This document shows positions 48,082 to 59,188 of a stretch of 64,000 bases of DNA, in pieces. A program made the translations under genes and the position numbers. Origin of the DNA: Clarireedia homoeocarpa (taxonomy: Eukaryota; Ascomycota; Leotiomycetes; Helotiales; Rutstroemiaceae). The notes beneath the pieces were generated by a model. The model was not told the origin of the DNA. It searched no databases and saw only the letters and a list, made by a program, of their open reading frames with translations. The first letter of the stretch is position 1. Every line of letters begins with the position of its first letter. The DNA is taken from assembly GCA_001465935.1 (NCBI GenBank), contig LNKV01000006.1, forward strand, positions 310,001 to 374,000. The letters run 5' to 3'.

Positions 48082-48595
48082 TGACGTTCGCATTGCGGAC
48101 TGATAGGCGCTTCGGAGGTGCCACGACAAGCTGAATAACGCAATTACAGTGTGCCGTGCTCTGGCCTGGACGCCGAGGAAATACATAAAGTGCGTTCGGG
48201 GAGGTGATAAGGGATTTGGGATCTGGTGCTTTTCCGAGGGGAGACATTGATGGTGGGTGGGTGAGCAGGTAGGTTTTTCATTGTGATATTGCTTGTATTG
48301 GAGAGCATTTGGATATGTATGGAGAGGTGATGGATTAGATTAGTTCGGCGTGGTTGGCTTTTATCTCTTTTGAGGAAATTCTGTTTCTGCTTCTGTCTCT
48401 GTTTCTGCTCTTGTTTTTGGTGTCTTGTTTGTACTGAGTGAGAAGTGAGTGAGTACGCATGTGTGTGAAAGGACGAGGTTGAGTTATATTGTGCTGCCGT
48501 GGGTATACTCTGTCGTTGCCCTCATATATCTAATTGCACTCGACAACACCATACACCGTGGCGCAAACAAGTGAGGATCAAAAGACACAGCAAAT

Positions 48596-51500
48596 ATGTC
48601 GAGCAACTGGCAGCCGCAAGCTCCCATCAATGAAGTTGGCGGACCAATTGAAGGTGGACCAGATGGCGTGAAGGGCTCAGAAACGGAAAGTCATGGCCCT
48701 GCGAGGAAAAAGATTGTTGTGGTTGGATTGGGGATGGTAGGGATTGCTTTCATGTGAGTATTTTCCTTTTCCTCCCTCCCAGTAAATGACTTTGGGGATA
48801 TGAAAGCTGACTTGCTATCAGTGAAAAATTGATGAAATTGGACGCAAAGAGAAGAGAATACGATATCGTTGTCATTGGAGAGGAATCGCATCTGGCGTAT
48901 AATCGAGTGGGCTTGACGAGTTTCTTTCAACATCGGAAGGTGGAGAATTTATATCTGAATCCGAAGGAATGGGTATGTTATTTTTTTGTTTTGCTGGTAT
49001 TGCTTGGAAATGATATGCTGATGGGTTTGATGATGATGACAGTACACCAGTGTCCCGGAAGGATCATTAAGTTATCATATTAATACCAAAGTTACCGAAC
49101 TACATACAGGCGATAAAACTGTCTCTTGTTCATCTGGAGAGACGGTGGCCTACGATATTCTCGTCCTGGCGACTGGCTCTGATGCCCTGGTCCCGAGGCA
49201 CACACCGGGTCATGATGCGAAGGGCGTCTTTGTCTACCGCACAATTGAAGATCTGGAGAGTTTAATCAGGTTCTCAGAAGAGCGGAAAGGTACCCATGGG
49301 CTTGTTGTGGGTGGTGGGTTACTTGGACTCGAAGCTGCGAAGGCCATGATGGATTTGGAGAACTACAAAAAAGTACATCTGATCGAACGAAATCGCTGGG
49401 TATTGAGTCGACAGCTTGATAGTGATGCCGGAGGACTGGTTGTTGAGCAGGTGCGGAATCTAGGTCTGGATGTTATGTTGTCGAAACGAGTAGGGAAAAT
49501 TGAAGTTGGAGAGGATGATTCAGTGAAAGGGGTGGTATTTGAAGATGGAGAGACGATGGAATGTTCGACTATCTGTTTTGCAATTGGTATCAAGGCCAGG
49601 GATGAACTAGCACAACAAGCGGGAATCAAATGTGCGGATCGAACCGGTGGGATTGTCGTTGGGAATGATCTAAGCACGAGTGTCAAGGACATCTACGCAA
49701 TTGGAGAATGTGCCAGTTGGGAGAACCAGACATTTGGTCTTATTGCGCCGGGAATCGAGATGGCGGATGTACTGTCATTCAATCTCACACAAGCGAAAGA
49801 CCACGCCTACAGGATGTTTAAGAGACCTGATTTGAGCACCAAGTTGAAATTGCTAGGGGTTGAGGTTGCTAGTTTTGGTGATTTCTTCGCTGATAGGGAT
49901 GGACCTAAAAATTTACCGATACGTGCTGCGAGAAAGAAGGGAGGATCTCCTGATGCATTACGGAAATTGACGGACGGACCGGCACCTTCACCTGTTAAGG
50001 CACTCACTTACAAAGATCCTTTCCAGGCGGTTTATAAGAAGTATCTGTTTACTATGGATGGCAAATACCTTCTCGGGGGCATGATGATCGGCGACACGAA
50101 AGACTATGTGAAACTAGTCCCCATGGTTAAGAGCCAAAAAGCGCTCGACGTACCACCAAGTCAATTCATTCTCGGTGTCAGCAAAGACGGCGACGAGGGC
50201 GGCGATGATCTAGACGACGACACGCAGATTTGTTCTTGCCACAACGTAACCAAAGGCGACGTGGTCAAGACCGTCAAAGACGGAACATGTAAAAGCATCG
50301 GCGATGTTAAATCCTGCACCAAAGCCGGAACCGGATGTGGTGGATGCATGCCACTCGTTACCAGTATCTTCAATAGTACAATGAAATCGATGGGTCAAGA
50401 AGTCAAGAATCACATCTGTCCGCATTTCAACTATTCCCGAGCTGATCTATACAACATCATTTCTGTCAAGGGTCTGAAGACTCTAGCAGAAGTAATGAAA
50501 GAAGCTGGGAATGATCCGAATAGTCAGGGCTGCGAAGCATGCAAGCCGTCCATTGGCTCCATTTTCAGCTCCTTGTACAACGATCATGTTATGCGGAAAC
50601 CGCTGCATGGTTTACAGGAGACAAATGATCGGTTCCTGGCAAATATACAGAGAAACGGCACGTTCTCGGTGGTGCCGCGTGTAAGTGCTGGAGAAATTAC
50701 ACCAGACAAATTGATAGTGATCGGAAATGTGGCGAAGAAATACAATCTCTATACAAAAATTACCGGGGGTCAACGAATCGACATGTTTGGTGCGAAGAAA
50801 CAGGATTTGATTGCCATTTGGACGGAGCTTGTTGAGGGGGGAATGGAGTCGGGTCATGCTTATGCGAAGTCGTTGAGGACGGTGAAGAGTTGTGTTGGAA
50901 CAACTTGGTGTAGGTATGGTATTGGCGATAGTGTGGGGATGGCGGTAAGGTTGGAGGAGAGGTATAAGAGTATTCGGTCGCCGCATAAGATTAAGGGTGG
51001 TGTGAGTGGTTGTGTCCGAGAGTGTGCTGAGGCGCAGAACAAAGAGTAAGTATTACTATCTTTTTCTATCCCTCCCTAATGCGTAATACTGACATCGGAA
51101 AGCTTCGGCCTTATCGCCACAGAAAAAGGTTTCAATATCTTCGTTGGTGGGAATGGAGGCGCCAGTCCCCGTCACAGTGAAATCCTCGCCAAAGACGTCC
51201 CACCCGACGACGTAATTCCCATTCTCGACCGCTACCTCATGTTCTACATCCGCACAGCCGACAAACTGCAACGCACAGCACGCTGGCTCGAGAATCTCCC
51301 CGGCGGCATCAAGTACCTCCGTGAAGTGATCCTCGAAGACAAACTCGGCATCTGCGCCAGTCTCGAAGCACAAATGGAAGAGCTAGTCAACTCGTTCTTT
51401 GACGAATGGGCCGAAGCAATCAATAACCCCGAAATCCGCAAAAAGTTCACCCAATTCGATAACACCGAGGACACGGTTGAAACCGTTGAGCTTGAGCAAG

Positions 51501-52114
51501 ATCGCGGTCAAACAAGACCTGTGTATTGGGCTAAGGAGAGCGTGAAGCAGGATTTCAAAAACACTAAATGGACTTCCCTTAGCTGGCAGCCGATAATCGC
51601 CGCCTCTCACTTCGCTGGTGCAGATGTTGCTCCCAATGGTATCTCCGCTACCGTCAAGCGCGGGGATACTCAGCTTGCCATTTTCCGCGTCAAAGGCAAA
51701 TGGCTCGCAAGCCAGCAAATGTGTCCGCACAAACGCGCATTCGTGCTCTCCGACGGACTCATCGGTGATAAAGACAACCAACTGTGGGTCTCGTGTCCAT
51801 ACCATAAACGCAATTACGAATTGAGCGGCGAACAGGCGGGCAGGTGTATGAATGATGAAGAAGTTAGCATAGCCACTTTTCCGGTCGAGGAAAGGGATGA
51901 TGGGATGGTGTACTTGAAGTTGCCGCCGGTGCATGAGTTAGATGGGGTACTGGGGACGGAGAGGTGGAGGGTTAGGAAGGGGGAGAGTGGGGAGGGGCCG
52001 TTTGAGAAGCTGGATAGGAGGTTGGGGGTTGATGGAACGAAGATGAGGGGGAGGAGGCCGGGGGAGGCGAGGAGGGAGTTGAAGGTTGGTGGTGGGGGAA
52101 ATATTGATTGGTAG
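48596..52114 (+). CDS. niiA: Assimilatory nitrite reductase [NAD(P)H]
   Basis: Reduces nitrite to ammonium in the cytosol using NAD(P)H, FAD, iron-sulfur clusters and siroheme. Four exons, 48596-48753, 48822-48972, 49043-51045 and 51103-52114, give 1107 residues, the normal fungal length. Order of domains: FAD/NAD-binding reductase part with KIVVVGLGMVGIAF and HGLVVGGGLLGLEAAKAM; BFD-like [2Fe-2S] region near 500 with CSCHNV and CGGCMP; nitrite/sulfite reductase core with the siroheme-[4Fe-4S] ligands CVGTTWC near 720 and CVRECAEAQNK near 760, the latter split by intron 3; and a C-terminal Rieske-like domain with CPHKRA and CPYHKR near 977 and 1001. Intron positions were fixed by the family text. 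No nitrate reductase or transporter gene is in the window. The GATA sites upstream suggest nitrogen control. Confidence 0.96.
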
Positions 52115-52718
52115 GGTCGCGGAGTGGGATGGTTTGATGTTGGAGAGGTGAATTCGATGTTTGCTATGGGTGTGGGAGTGTTCTAGTGATGGCTAATATG
52201 TGGCTAAAAGCTGTGGGTTCTCATTTGGTGGGTTGGTCTTGTGGGGGAAGTCGCTTAATTGAGCGAGCGTGTGGATAAAGTGGTGGTCAAGAGAGTCTCA
52301 TATTACTGCAATTGGAAAAAAGTCATCATTGTATATAACTGGTCTTCAATTTAAATCCTTTCCCCTTTCGAACCCATCATAAGATATGAACAATAAGAAG
52401 CTGGTATTGATACAAGTACAAAAATTCATAAGAATAAATAGCCATCTGTGTTCATCCTTATGCATCGCGCCTTCCGCATCCGAATACAGAAAAGAAAGAT
52501 TGCACCTACCAATCTCACCTGTAAAACAGTGAATAAACTACCTACCTACCTATCTTTCATTCTTTTCCATATTCAAATTCCACGAGTATAGACTCATGTT
52601 ATAGCATTTTGGTTGTAACAGTCCTAGGACTATCTATCACACTTCATCGCCGCATCCCTACTAGTATTTACATCATATCATCAATCATTCCTCAAGTCGT
52701 CTGCTCGTTCGTTTATTC
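52115..52718. other. Intergenic region, no gene seen
   Basis: About 0.6 kb after niiA, A/T-rich towards its right end. It holds the niiA terminator region and the upstream region of the Ser/Pro-rich gene. No gene seen. Confidence 0.6.
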
Positions 52719-55700
52719 ATGCTTACATACTTATTCCTCGATATCAACTCAATCCATACGCTAAGCTTCTCACCCCGAAACTTGAAGAAGTTGGAAGTAA
52801 AGAAGAGCTCACCTCGAAACCTGAAGATGCCGAAACTAAACCAGAGTGCACCTCGAAACTTATCGATCTCGCTTCCAACACAAGGCTCACCTTGTGTACG
52901 AATCCCTACACCATCCGCACACACCCTCACAGCAGTGCCTCTTCTTACTCCAGAACATGAACATGAGCATATTATCGTCACACCACCGATACCCTCTCCC
53001 TCCGCGGGGTGCGACTTCGATTTTCAAGACAGCCAATTTGACCTCGATTCAAACCGTGGAACAACGCCCAGTCCAACAGCAGAGCCTCTTCCTACGCCCG
53101 CATCTATAACACCCGTGATAAGCAGAGCTCACAGTACAATCGACTCCGATCAGCCCTTTACGCTAAGTTCCAGACGTCTTCTTAGTGCACATTGTTTACA
53201 CGTCCGGACTCCGCCTCCGGTATCTCCCTCTTCTCCCCAGCGAGAATCACCTTCAGTTTCCCCCACGACCGGAGTATCTCCTACTTCATCTCATTTACTG
53301 ACACCCCCGTTTCATACACCTCCTCTGTCTCGCACTGAGGCACAGGGATACTTTTCCCCGGTCAAATCTCGACCTCGACGGAGCAGCAAGCTTTCATCGT
53401 ACCAACCACCAAAAGAATCTTCTTCTCAATCACGAGCACGAGCACAAGCACAAGCACAACCCCAAACATCCGCATTCTGTCTCTCTCCACCATCCCATTC
53501 CTCCAAAGAAGACGGCTCATCATCCCACTTCTCCTCGAGCGCCTACACCTGTAGCTCTGAATCCCTCTCCTCCTGGAAGCCTCCAGTTCTCTACCCCGTC
53601 CCACCCTATAGTCCCCGACGACAAAGCTCCGAAAGTCTCACCATGATCAAGCCGCCTCACAAGCGACGCAAAACCATAGGCATACGTCAAGAGCGTAAGA
53701 AGAAACGCAAATGCCAAGGAACATGCGACCAAGGCCGCCGCAAAAAACCTCTCATCACAATGGAAGAGTGTAAACGCACCGCCTACTGGTGGCTTCCACC
53801 CAGTCCGGTCGCGCCCACTGGGTCCAAATTGCCGAAACGCGCACAGAAAAATCTTTCTCAAAAGAGCAAGGATTTACATAAGAAAGTCCTGATGTCAGGT
53901 GCCGCACCAGCGCTTGTTACAAGACGCTGGAGCTCCGTCGAGATTGGCACGAAGCAGTTGAAATTACCACCAATCATGAGCAAGGAACTTATGAGAGAAA
54001 GCAAAAGAAAGAAAATAAGCCCTGTATTTCGGAACTCGATTTTCTCTTCAAATCCCATCGAGGAACGCAACCGTAGTTCTTCATTCACCACGGGCGCGAA
54101 ATACAATGATCTCATGCGCGTACTCCACGAACGTCTTACAGTGCGAAAAGTATCACCAACCCAAACAGGACTCCCCGCAGCCATAACTCTCCGACGCCCA
54201 AGTATCGCAACCGAGCATGTAAGTACCGCTGCATTACCCAAATCAGATTCCGGCGCAGTGTCGCCGTTTAGCGAACGGCTTTCGAGTACAGCGACTCAGA
54301 GACCGGAATCGGAGACGTATATAATTACGAAGGCGGATATCGATTCCATTGCGGAGTATCTAAGGCAAACTTTTCCCGAAATAAGAGAAGGGGATAACAA
54401 GTGTACTGGATTGGGGGCGACGCGTGGGTCGAGTGGTGGGAGTCTTTCACCAATGAGTCGTAGTCACTCGAGCCTGAGTTTTACTAATAGGGGGATTGTG
54501 CCGTTGGCGAGTCCGGCATTAGGGCAAGTACAGAAATATGATGTGGAATCTGATAAGGCGAGGAAGAGTGCGGTGGAGGAGTGGGATGTGGGTATGATGG
54601 GTAGTAGACAGAGTATTGCTAAATGCGCCGTACATCCAGAAACTAGTGTGCAGCCGTACCGACCCATCTTGTCGTCAAAGAAATCATGCCGGGCTAGCGC
54701 GCCACAGGCAACTTCGTCAAGAAGTCTGCATGAGGTTATCTGGGAGGAACAGGATTCTCCGCATAGACAATCATGTACGTCAGACGAGGGCCACAACCAT
54801 CTCCACGAAAGCATTTCCCCAAATCAATCGCCGGGTACAAGTCTAGGTGCCATCGAAGAAAACTTCAAAACTATCCTGCAGAGCTTTCAACAGTCGAATC
54901 AGAATTGCTCGTGTCCTACAGATAAAGCATCGTTCGATCCCACCAATGCTCGCGCATCCATTACTCGCTGGTCATGGCAATGCGAGCCCGAAGAAATCGG
55001 TGGATTCAGTCTGAAAGTTCATCCTCAGCCTAGAAATCCACCACAACCATCATCACCACAAAAAGCATCTGTGTTTTCATTCCCACCTTTACCGCGGAAA
55101 TCCACCAGTGAATGGAACAAACCCCTTCCAGCAACCGAAGGCGAACCTTCCTCAAACCTGTCCATCACAGCTCCGCACCCCGCACCCCTGAGGAAATCTC
55201 TCTACGACATGGGCATCGATGCTCGAACCAGTCCCGACGAGCCTGATAACCCTCCTTCCTCTTCATCATCAACCCGCAAGCACAGCATAGCTATGAATCT
55301 CGAACATGACAACTCCTGGCTGAACGCTATCAATCGGCCGAAATCAGATAATTATCTCCATCATAAAAGCAAAAGTATCGTGAAGCCGCACCCCATGGCG
55401 CCGGCGCGGTCGGGTAGGCCGTCGCAGATGGGGTGCTCGTTGGGGTCGTGCACGGGGGCGAGGAGAGGGGGGAGTGTGGGTGGCAGGATTGGGGGATGGG
55501 GTGGATTAGGGAAGAAAATAGTGGCTATTGATCATCCGGAGGAGAAGGGTAAGAGTACGGGTACGGGTGGTGGGTGGACGAAGCTTAGACAAGATTCGGG
55601 GTACCCGCTTGTGGCAAGGAGCCAGGGGCAAGAACGAGGTCAGGGAACGGAGCGGTGGGGTTTGATGCTCGGAAGTGGAAGTGCAAGTGCAAGTGCAAAG

Positions 55701-56249
55701 AATAGTAGACAAGCGGAGAAGATCCCAGGTCGAAGTCAAAGTCAAAGTCAAAGTCCAGGGTCGCCGCGAGAGCAATTGCACGAACGACGGAGATCGCTGG
55801 CTTGGGAGAGCTTGAATCTAGTTCTGGGGAGCTGTTCGCCGAGTCCAAGTCACAGTCCGAAAACGCAGTCGCAGTCGGGAATGGAGAAAAGGAGATCGGT
55901 TGCGTGGGATAGTTTGGCCGCTCTGAGGGATCGGTTTCCGGCTACTGATCCTGCGGAGATGAACCTGGGTGCGGAGGAACATCAGCCGTTCTTGCAGCCG
56001 AAAAATATGTCCCCGAGGAGCTCGATGATACAAAATAGTTTGTCGTTGTTGCAGAGTCGCTTTCCATCCACGTCGGCGTCGATTTCGAAGGTGAATTATA
56101 GTGGGATTGGAATGTATGAGAAGGCTATGGCGGGAAGGAGGATGAGTGAGGGGCAGCAGTATTTGATGGATTGTCAACCGGAGGTGGGGGGTTTTAATTG
56201 TGATGCTTGTGCGAGTGTGAGTTCGCCGAGTGTGGATTGGATTGGCTGA
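52719..56249 (+). CDS. Ser/Pro-rich, mostly disordered protein of unknown function
   Basis: Continuous open frame of 1176 residues. I do not recognise a domain. Residues 17-55 are three 13-residue repeats centred on PRNL (SPRNLKK, SPRNLKM, APRNLSI), encoded by a 39-base repeat. Most of the protein is Ser, Pro, Arg and Gln-rich, with basic patches such as PPHKRRKTIGIRQERKKK near 310 that could act as a nuclear signal. Less repetitive islands that may be conserved are MEECKRTAYWWLPPSP, KYNDLMRVLHERLTVRKVSP, YIITKADIDSIAEYLRQTFP and ASITRWSWQCEPEEIGGFSL. Codon periodicity over 3.5 kb without stops supports coding. The true start may be an internal Met, for example MPKLNQSAPRNL at about residue 37. 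Confidence 0.7.
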   Translation: MLTYLFLDINSIHTLSFSPRNLKKLEVKKSSPRNLKMPKLNQSAPRNLSISLPTQGSPCVRIPTPSAHTLTAVPLLTPEHEHEHIIVTPPIPSPSAGCDFDFQDSQFDLDSNRGTTPSPTAEPLPTPASITPVISRAHSTIDSDQPFTLSSRRLLSAHCLHVRTPPPVSPSSPQRESPSVSPTTGVSPTSSHLLTPPFHTPPLSRTEAQGYFSPVKSRPRRSSKLSSYQPPKESSSQSRARAQAQAQPQTSAFCLSPPSHSSKEDGSSSHFSSSAYTCSSESLSSWKPPVLYPVPPYSPRRQSSESLTMIKPPHKRRKTIGIRQERKKKRKCQGTCDQGRRKKPLITMEECKRTAYWWLPPSPVAPTGSKLPKRAQKNLSQKSKDLHKKVLMSGAAPALVTRRWSSVEIGTKQLKLPPIMSKELMRESKRKKISPVFRNSIFSSNPIEERNRSSSFTTGAKYNDLMRVLHERLTVRKVSPTQTGLPAAITLRRPSIATEHVSTAALPKSDSGAVSPFSERLSSTATQRPESETYIITKADIDSIAEYLRQTFPEIREGDNKCTGLGATRGSSGGSLSPMSRSHSSLSFTNRGIVPLASPALGQVQKYDVESDKARKSAVEEWDVGMMGSRQSIAKCAVHPETSVQPYRPILSSKKSCRASAPQATSSRSLHEVIWEEQDSPHRQSCTSDEGHNHLHESISPNQSPGTSLGAIEENFKTILQSFQQSNQNCSCPTDKASFDPTNARASITRWSWQCEPEEIGGFSLKVHPQPRNPPQPSSPQKASVFSFPPLPRKSTSEWNKPLPATEGEPSSNLSITAPHPAPLRKSLYDMGIDARTSPDEPDNPPSSSSSTRKHSIAMNLEHDNSWLNAINRPKSDNYLHHKSKSIVKPHPMAPARSGRPSQMGCSLGSCTGARRGGSVGGRIGGWGGLGKKIVAIDHPEEKGKSTGTGGGWTKLRQDSGYPLVARSQGQERGQGTERWGLMLGSGSASASAKNSRQAEKIPGRSQSQSQSPGSPREQLHERRRSLAWESLNLVLGSCSPSPSHSPKTQSQSGMEKRRSVAWDSLAALRDRFPATDPAEMNLGAEEHQPFLQPKNMSPRSSMIQNSLSLLQSRFPSTSASISKVNYSGIGMYEKAMAGRRMSEGQQYLMDCQPEVGGFNCDACASVSSPSVDWIG
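52763..52870 (+). repeat. Three 39-base degenerate repeats at the start of the Ser/Pro-rich gene
   Basis: The core CACCTCGAAAC or close variants recurs at 52771, 52810 and 52849, exactly 39 bases apart, encoding three PRNL units. Confidence 0.85.
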
Positions 56250-56871
56250 GTGAGATGTTGATTGGTCAGTTGATTGATTGGATTGACTGAGAGGCTGGTT
56301 GGTTGGTCGGTTGGCTAATTGGCTGATTGTTTGGTTGAGGGAGCCGATGTTGGGTTTTATAATAAGGGTTCTTGAAGTGGATTTTGTAGGGGAATTTGAT
56401 GGCTTGGGAGATTAGGAGTGAAGGCACTTGAGATTGTTTGCGAGGAATAGATTGGAAATTGTGGGGTTTTGAGATTGTGGGGGGAAATTCCTGTACTGTA
56501 GAACTACTGGTCTGGGGAATTCGTAGTATAAGCAAAGGTGGAAATTAGACTAGATTGGAATAAATTGAGAATGGAGGGGGTTCAGCATGCAATAGGACTG
56601 CTCAAGGCGACAGCTGTAAAGGATAAGATACAAAGTGGTAGAAATGACGGGCACTAATATAATTGTTCAAAGACATCTGTGATTTCTATTTGCCTAGAGA
56701 ACGAATGCCATTCTACCCCCAGGTCCTAGACCTAGTACACGCAATGAATGTAGAAGTATTAATGTACAGAAGAGTGAGAGAATGAAGTCACAGAAGCAAC
56801 AGAACTCCAAAAAAAAAAAAAAAAAAAAAAAAAACCAACCAAAAAAAAAAAACAGCTTTCACTGTACATAC
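56250..56871. other. Intergenic region with poly-A tract
   Basis: About 0.6 kb between convergent genes. Contains GATTG-rich sequence near 56265-56335 that is repetitive (TTGGTTGG units) and a run of 26 A at 56809-56834 followed by 12 A at 56841-56852. No gene seen. Confidence 0.65.
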
Positions 56872-58359
56872 TCATGCAGGATTGATTATGTAAGGAGCCC
56901 AATTAAACGATGACTTCTTTAGCATGTTACGCGGGATCTTCTGTTTGACTCGCAACGGGTTATTCGTCGAGGTGACGTGAGAAACCAACGTCACACCACT
57001 CGCCTCGCTTTGCGGTGCGGCTTCGCGTCGATGATGGTGTCCGTGTCCGTGTCGGCTGTGATGCTCGCCCGTGCTGGAACTATGTCCGCGGGGACGTTTG
57101 TGCGCCCGAAGCTGCGGACTGCCGCCACGGGTTCGCGCCATGTACTTCTCGAACAGGTGGGCGCTTTGCTTGTTGGCGGATAGGCCCGCGTTGGATTGGG
57201 CTGCGGCGATGTCGCGTTCTATGCTTTTGATTGCGGGCTCGTAGCCTTGGATGCTGGCGGAGTCGGAGGGTAGGACGAAGGAGGAGTTCTGGCTTCGGGT
57301 GCTGCCGTTTCCGCCGGATACGCTGCTTGCTTTGGAGGATAAGCCGTCGTCGCCGCCGCTGCTTTCGGAGAAGATGGCGCTTCTTCTGCTGCTGCTGCTG
57401 CTGGCTGTGGAGGGCGCGCTGTTTCTGGATCCCTTGTCGCTGTTTGCTGGAATGAATGAATTATGGCTTGAGACAATCGATCGGGGGCGGAAGTGACTGG
57501 AGACGCTCGATCGGGTGCTGCGACTGGCAGTAGATCCCTTGTCACTGGATGCTGGGCGGAAGGAATTATCAGTCATGAAGCTTGAGTTATCGGTTGCATG
57601 GCTTTGGCTAGAGTGTCCTGATAGAAATGTTTGCGCTGGATGTGGTGATCGGACACGTTTGCTCCCTGACTTTGGTACCTTTGAACCCGATAAATATGAC
57701 CTATCGTCATAATAGTCATGGCCGTGAGGTACGTTCGAGAATGCTTGCATGGCACTGAGACCAGGACGCTTTTGGCGTAATGTATCCGCGACGTGTGAAG
57801 CATGACGCCGCCAGAAGTGGTATCTTGAGTTTATGGTGTCAAAGTTCACGTTTCTATGTTCCTCTTTCGGGAAGAAATTATCCACTTCTCTTTCCAGTCG
57901 TGATTTCCAGCGCTCGCCTTGTGCTTCAGTCCTTATGGTTTTACCGTCTAAGATTGACTTCTTCAAAGCTGGGGGCTCCATCTTCCATGGCCATTCTAGC
58001 ATATCTCGCTTCAATGCTTTTCGGACAACATTGTTCGTGAAATCTCGGAATTGTAGCTTATCTACTGCTTGTACTCGCTCGGCAATATCGCACAGTTTTG
58101 GGTAATGCTTTATTTTGATGAAGCCAAGGAATTCATCCTTCGATTTAGGTTCTCTGGTAGATCTTCCGTGTCCCCTGGTGTTGGGTGTATTCACTTGAAA
58201 AGCATCTTTCATAGATTGCCAACCATTCTCGCCATGAGAAAAGAAATTGATACTTTCCATGTTATATGTTTCATACCGGGTTGTATGACTTATAACTGCA
58301 TAGCGCTCGACGGGTGGTGGGGATTCATGGTTGAAATATTGCTGCCAATCAGTGGACAT
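56872..58359 (-). CDS. Hypothetical protein, basic and Ser-rich
   Basis: Single open frame of 495 residues, no intron needed. I do not recognise it. The N-terminal 210 residues have mixed, folded-looking composition (FLGFIKIKHYPKLCDIAERV, LQFRDFTNNVVRKALKRDML, RYHFWRRHASHVADTLRQKR). The middle, about 220-370, is very Ser-rich with repeated phrases (SSFMTDNSFRPASSDKGS and NSFIPANSDKGS), and the C-terminal 100 residues are His/Arg-rich (HSRHGHGHHHRREA) ending in IPRNMLKKSSFNWAPYIINP. It could bind nucleic acid or be scaffold-like; this is a guess from composition. Tail-to-tail with the Ser/Pro-rich gene. Confidence 0.65.
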   Translation of the reverse strand: MSTDWQQYFNHESPPPVERYAVISHTTRYETYNMESINFFSHGENGWQSMKDAFQVNTPNTRGHGRSTREPKSKDEFLGFIKIKHYPKLCDIAERVQAVDKLQFRDFTNNVVRKALKRDMLEWPWKMEPPALKKSILDGKTIRTEAQGERWKSRLEREVDNFFPKEEHRNVNFDTINSRYHFWRRHASHVADTLRQKRPGLSAMQAFSNVPHGHDYYDDRSYLSGSKVPKSGSKRVRSPHPAQTFLSGHSSQSHATDNSSFMTDNSFRPASSDKGSTASRSTRSSVSSHFRPRSIVSSHNSFIPANSDKGSRNSAPSTASSSSSRRSAIFSESSGGDDGLSSKASSVSGGNGSTRSQNSSFVLPSDSASIQGYEPAIKSIERDIAAAQSNAGLSANKQSAHLFEKYMARTRGGSPQLRAHKRPRGHSSSTGEHHSRHGHGHHHRREAAPQSEASGVTLVSHVTSTNNPLRVKQKIPRNMLKKSSFNWAPYIINPA

Positions 58360-58810
58360 CTCTTTTGAGAGGATGGTATTGACGAATTGTCGATGAGTAT
58401 GAAGTGGTTCAGAATATGGATTGATTACTTCGGTAGTTGAAGTCTGTGTTAATGATGGGAAGTCGTGTAAAGAATGTAGCTACTATAGTATTTGAAAGTT
58501 CGTTTGAGTATTCTACATATTCATGCAGCAAACCAAGCAAGCATGAGGGTTAATTATCCGTTCCACAGTGAAAGGAAGTTGCTAAGCGGGGGCTGTGGTG
58601 TCAGTGCACCTGTATGTTGGTGGTCGATAATTTGGCTTCCGGTCGTGGATATGGATGAGCTCCTATCCAGGTAGCCAATGCGGTCGATTCTGGTCGATAT
58701 GATCAATTGATTGGCTTTCCAGCACGTAATGGTTATTGAAGTTCTCTTGAGACCGCCCATATGATCGATATTTTGGTGAAAATTTTCTCGCTGTCCGACC
58801 GATTGGGCCT

Positions 58811-58860
58811 CTGAAAAGTCCTGAAAAGTCCTGAAACGTCCCGAAAAGTCCTGAAAAGCG
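58811..58860. repeat. Five tandem 10-base units
   Basis: CTGAAAAGTC repeated five times with three scattered changes (copies 3, 4 and 5). Exact period 10, near one helical turn. Confidence 0.92.
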
Positions 58861-59148
58861 GCCTTGCGTGTGCGGGAATATGGTATTGAAGGCCCCCGAG
58901 AAATCTCTCACATCGATAGGATTTGGAAGGGTATCGGCAGTTCGCAAGTTTCCTAGAACTTTGCCACAGCATCTGAAACAATGCGCCATGGCGATGCATA
59001 TTGATGCTCACGGGACCGTTGGTCAATTGCTAATTCGGATTGATGCAAACTTTTGCGCCAACCTTATTGTAACGACATCTCAGATCGCGACTTAAGCCGA
59101 CGAGGATTATTGTAGAAGCACTCAGGCGTAAGCAGCCTTGACATAAAT

Positions 59149-59188
59149 AAGCATGAACTCCATATACGAAGCATGAGCTCCATATACG
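59149..59188. repeat. Two tandem 20-base units
   Basis: AAGCATGAACTCCATATACG is followed directly by a copy with one change (A to G in the ninth base region), then AAG begins a third. Confidence 0.88.

Larger units (their letters stand above)
47059..48595. promoter_or_regulatory. 3' end of srbA and promoter of niiA
   Basis: About 1.5 kb on the plus strand with no convincing gene; the open frame at 47497-48006 is mostly translated pyrimidine tract. It contains GGAT repeats near 47233-47262, a long C/T-rich tract at 47597-47728 and several HGATAR sites of the kind bound by the nitrogen regulator AreA, for example at 48070-48081 and 48205-48211. Confidence 0.6.
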
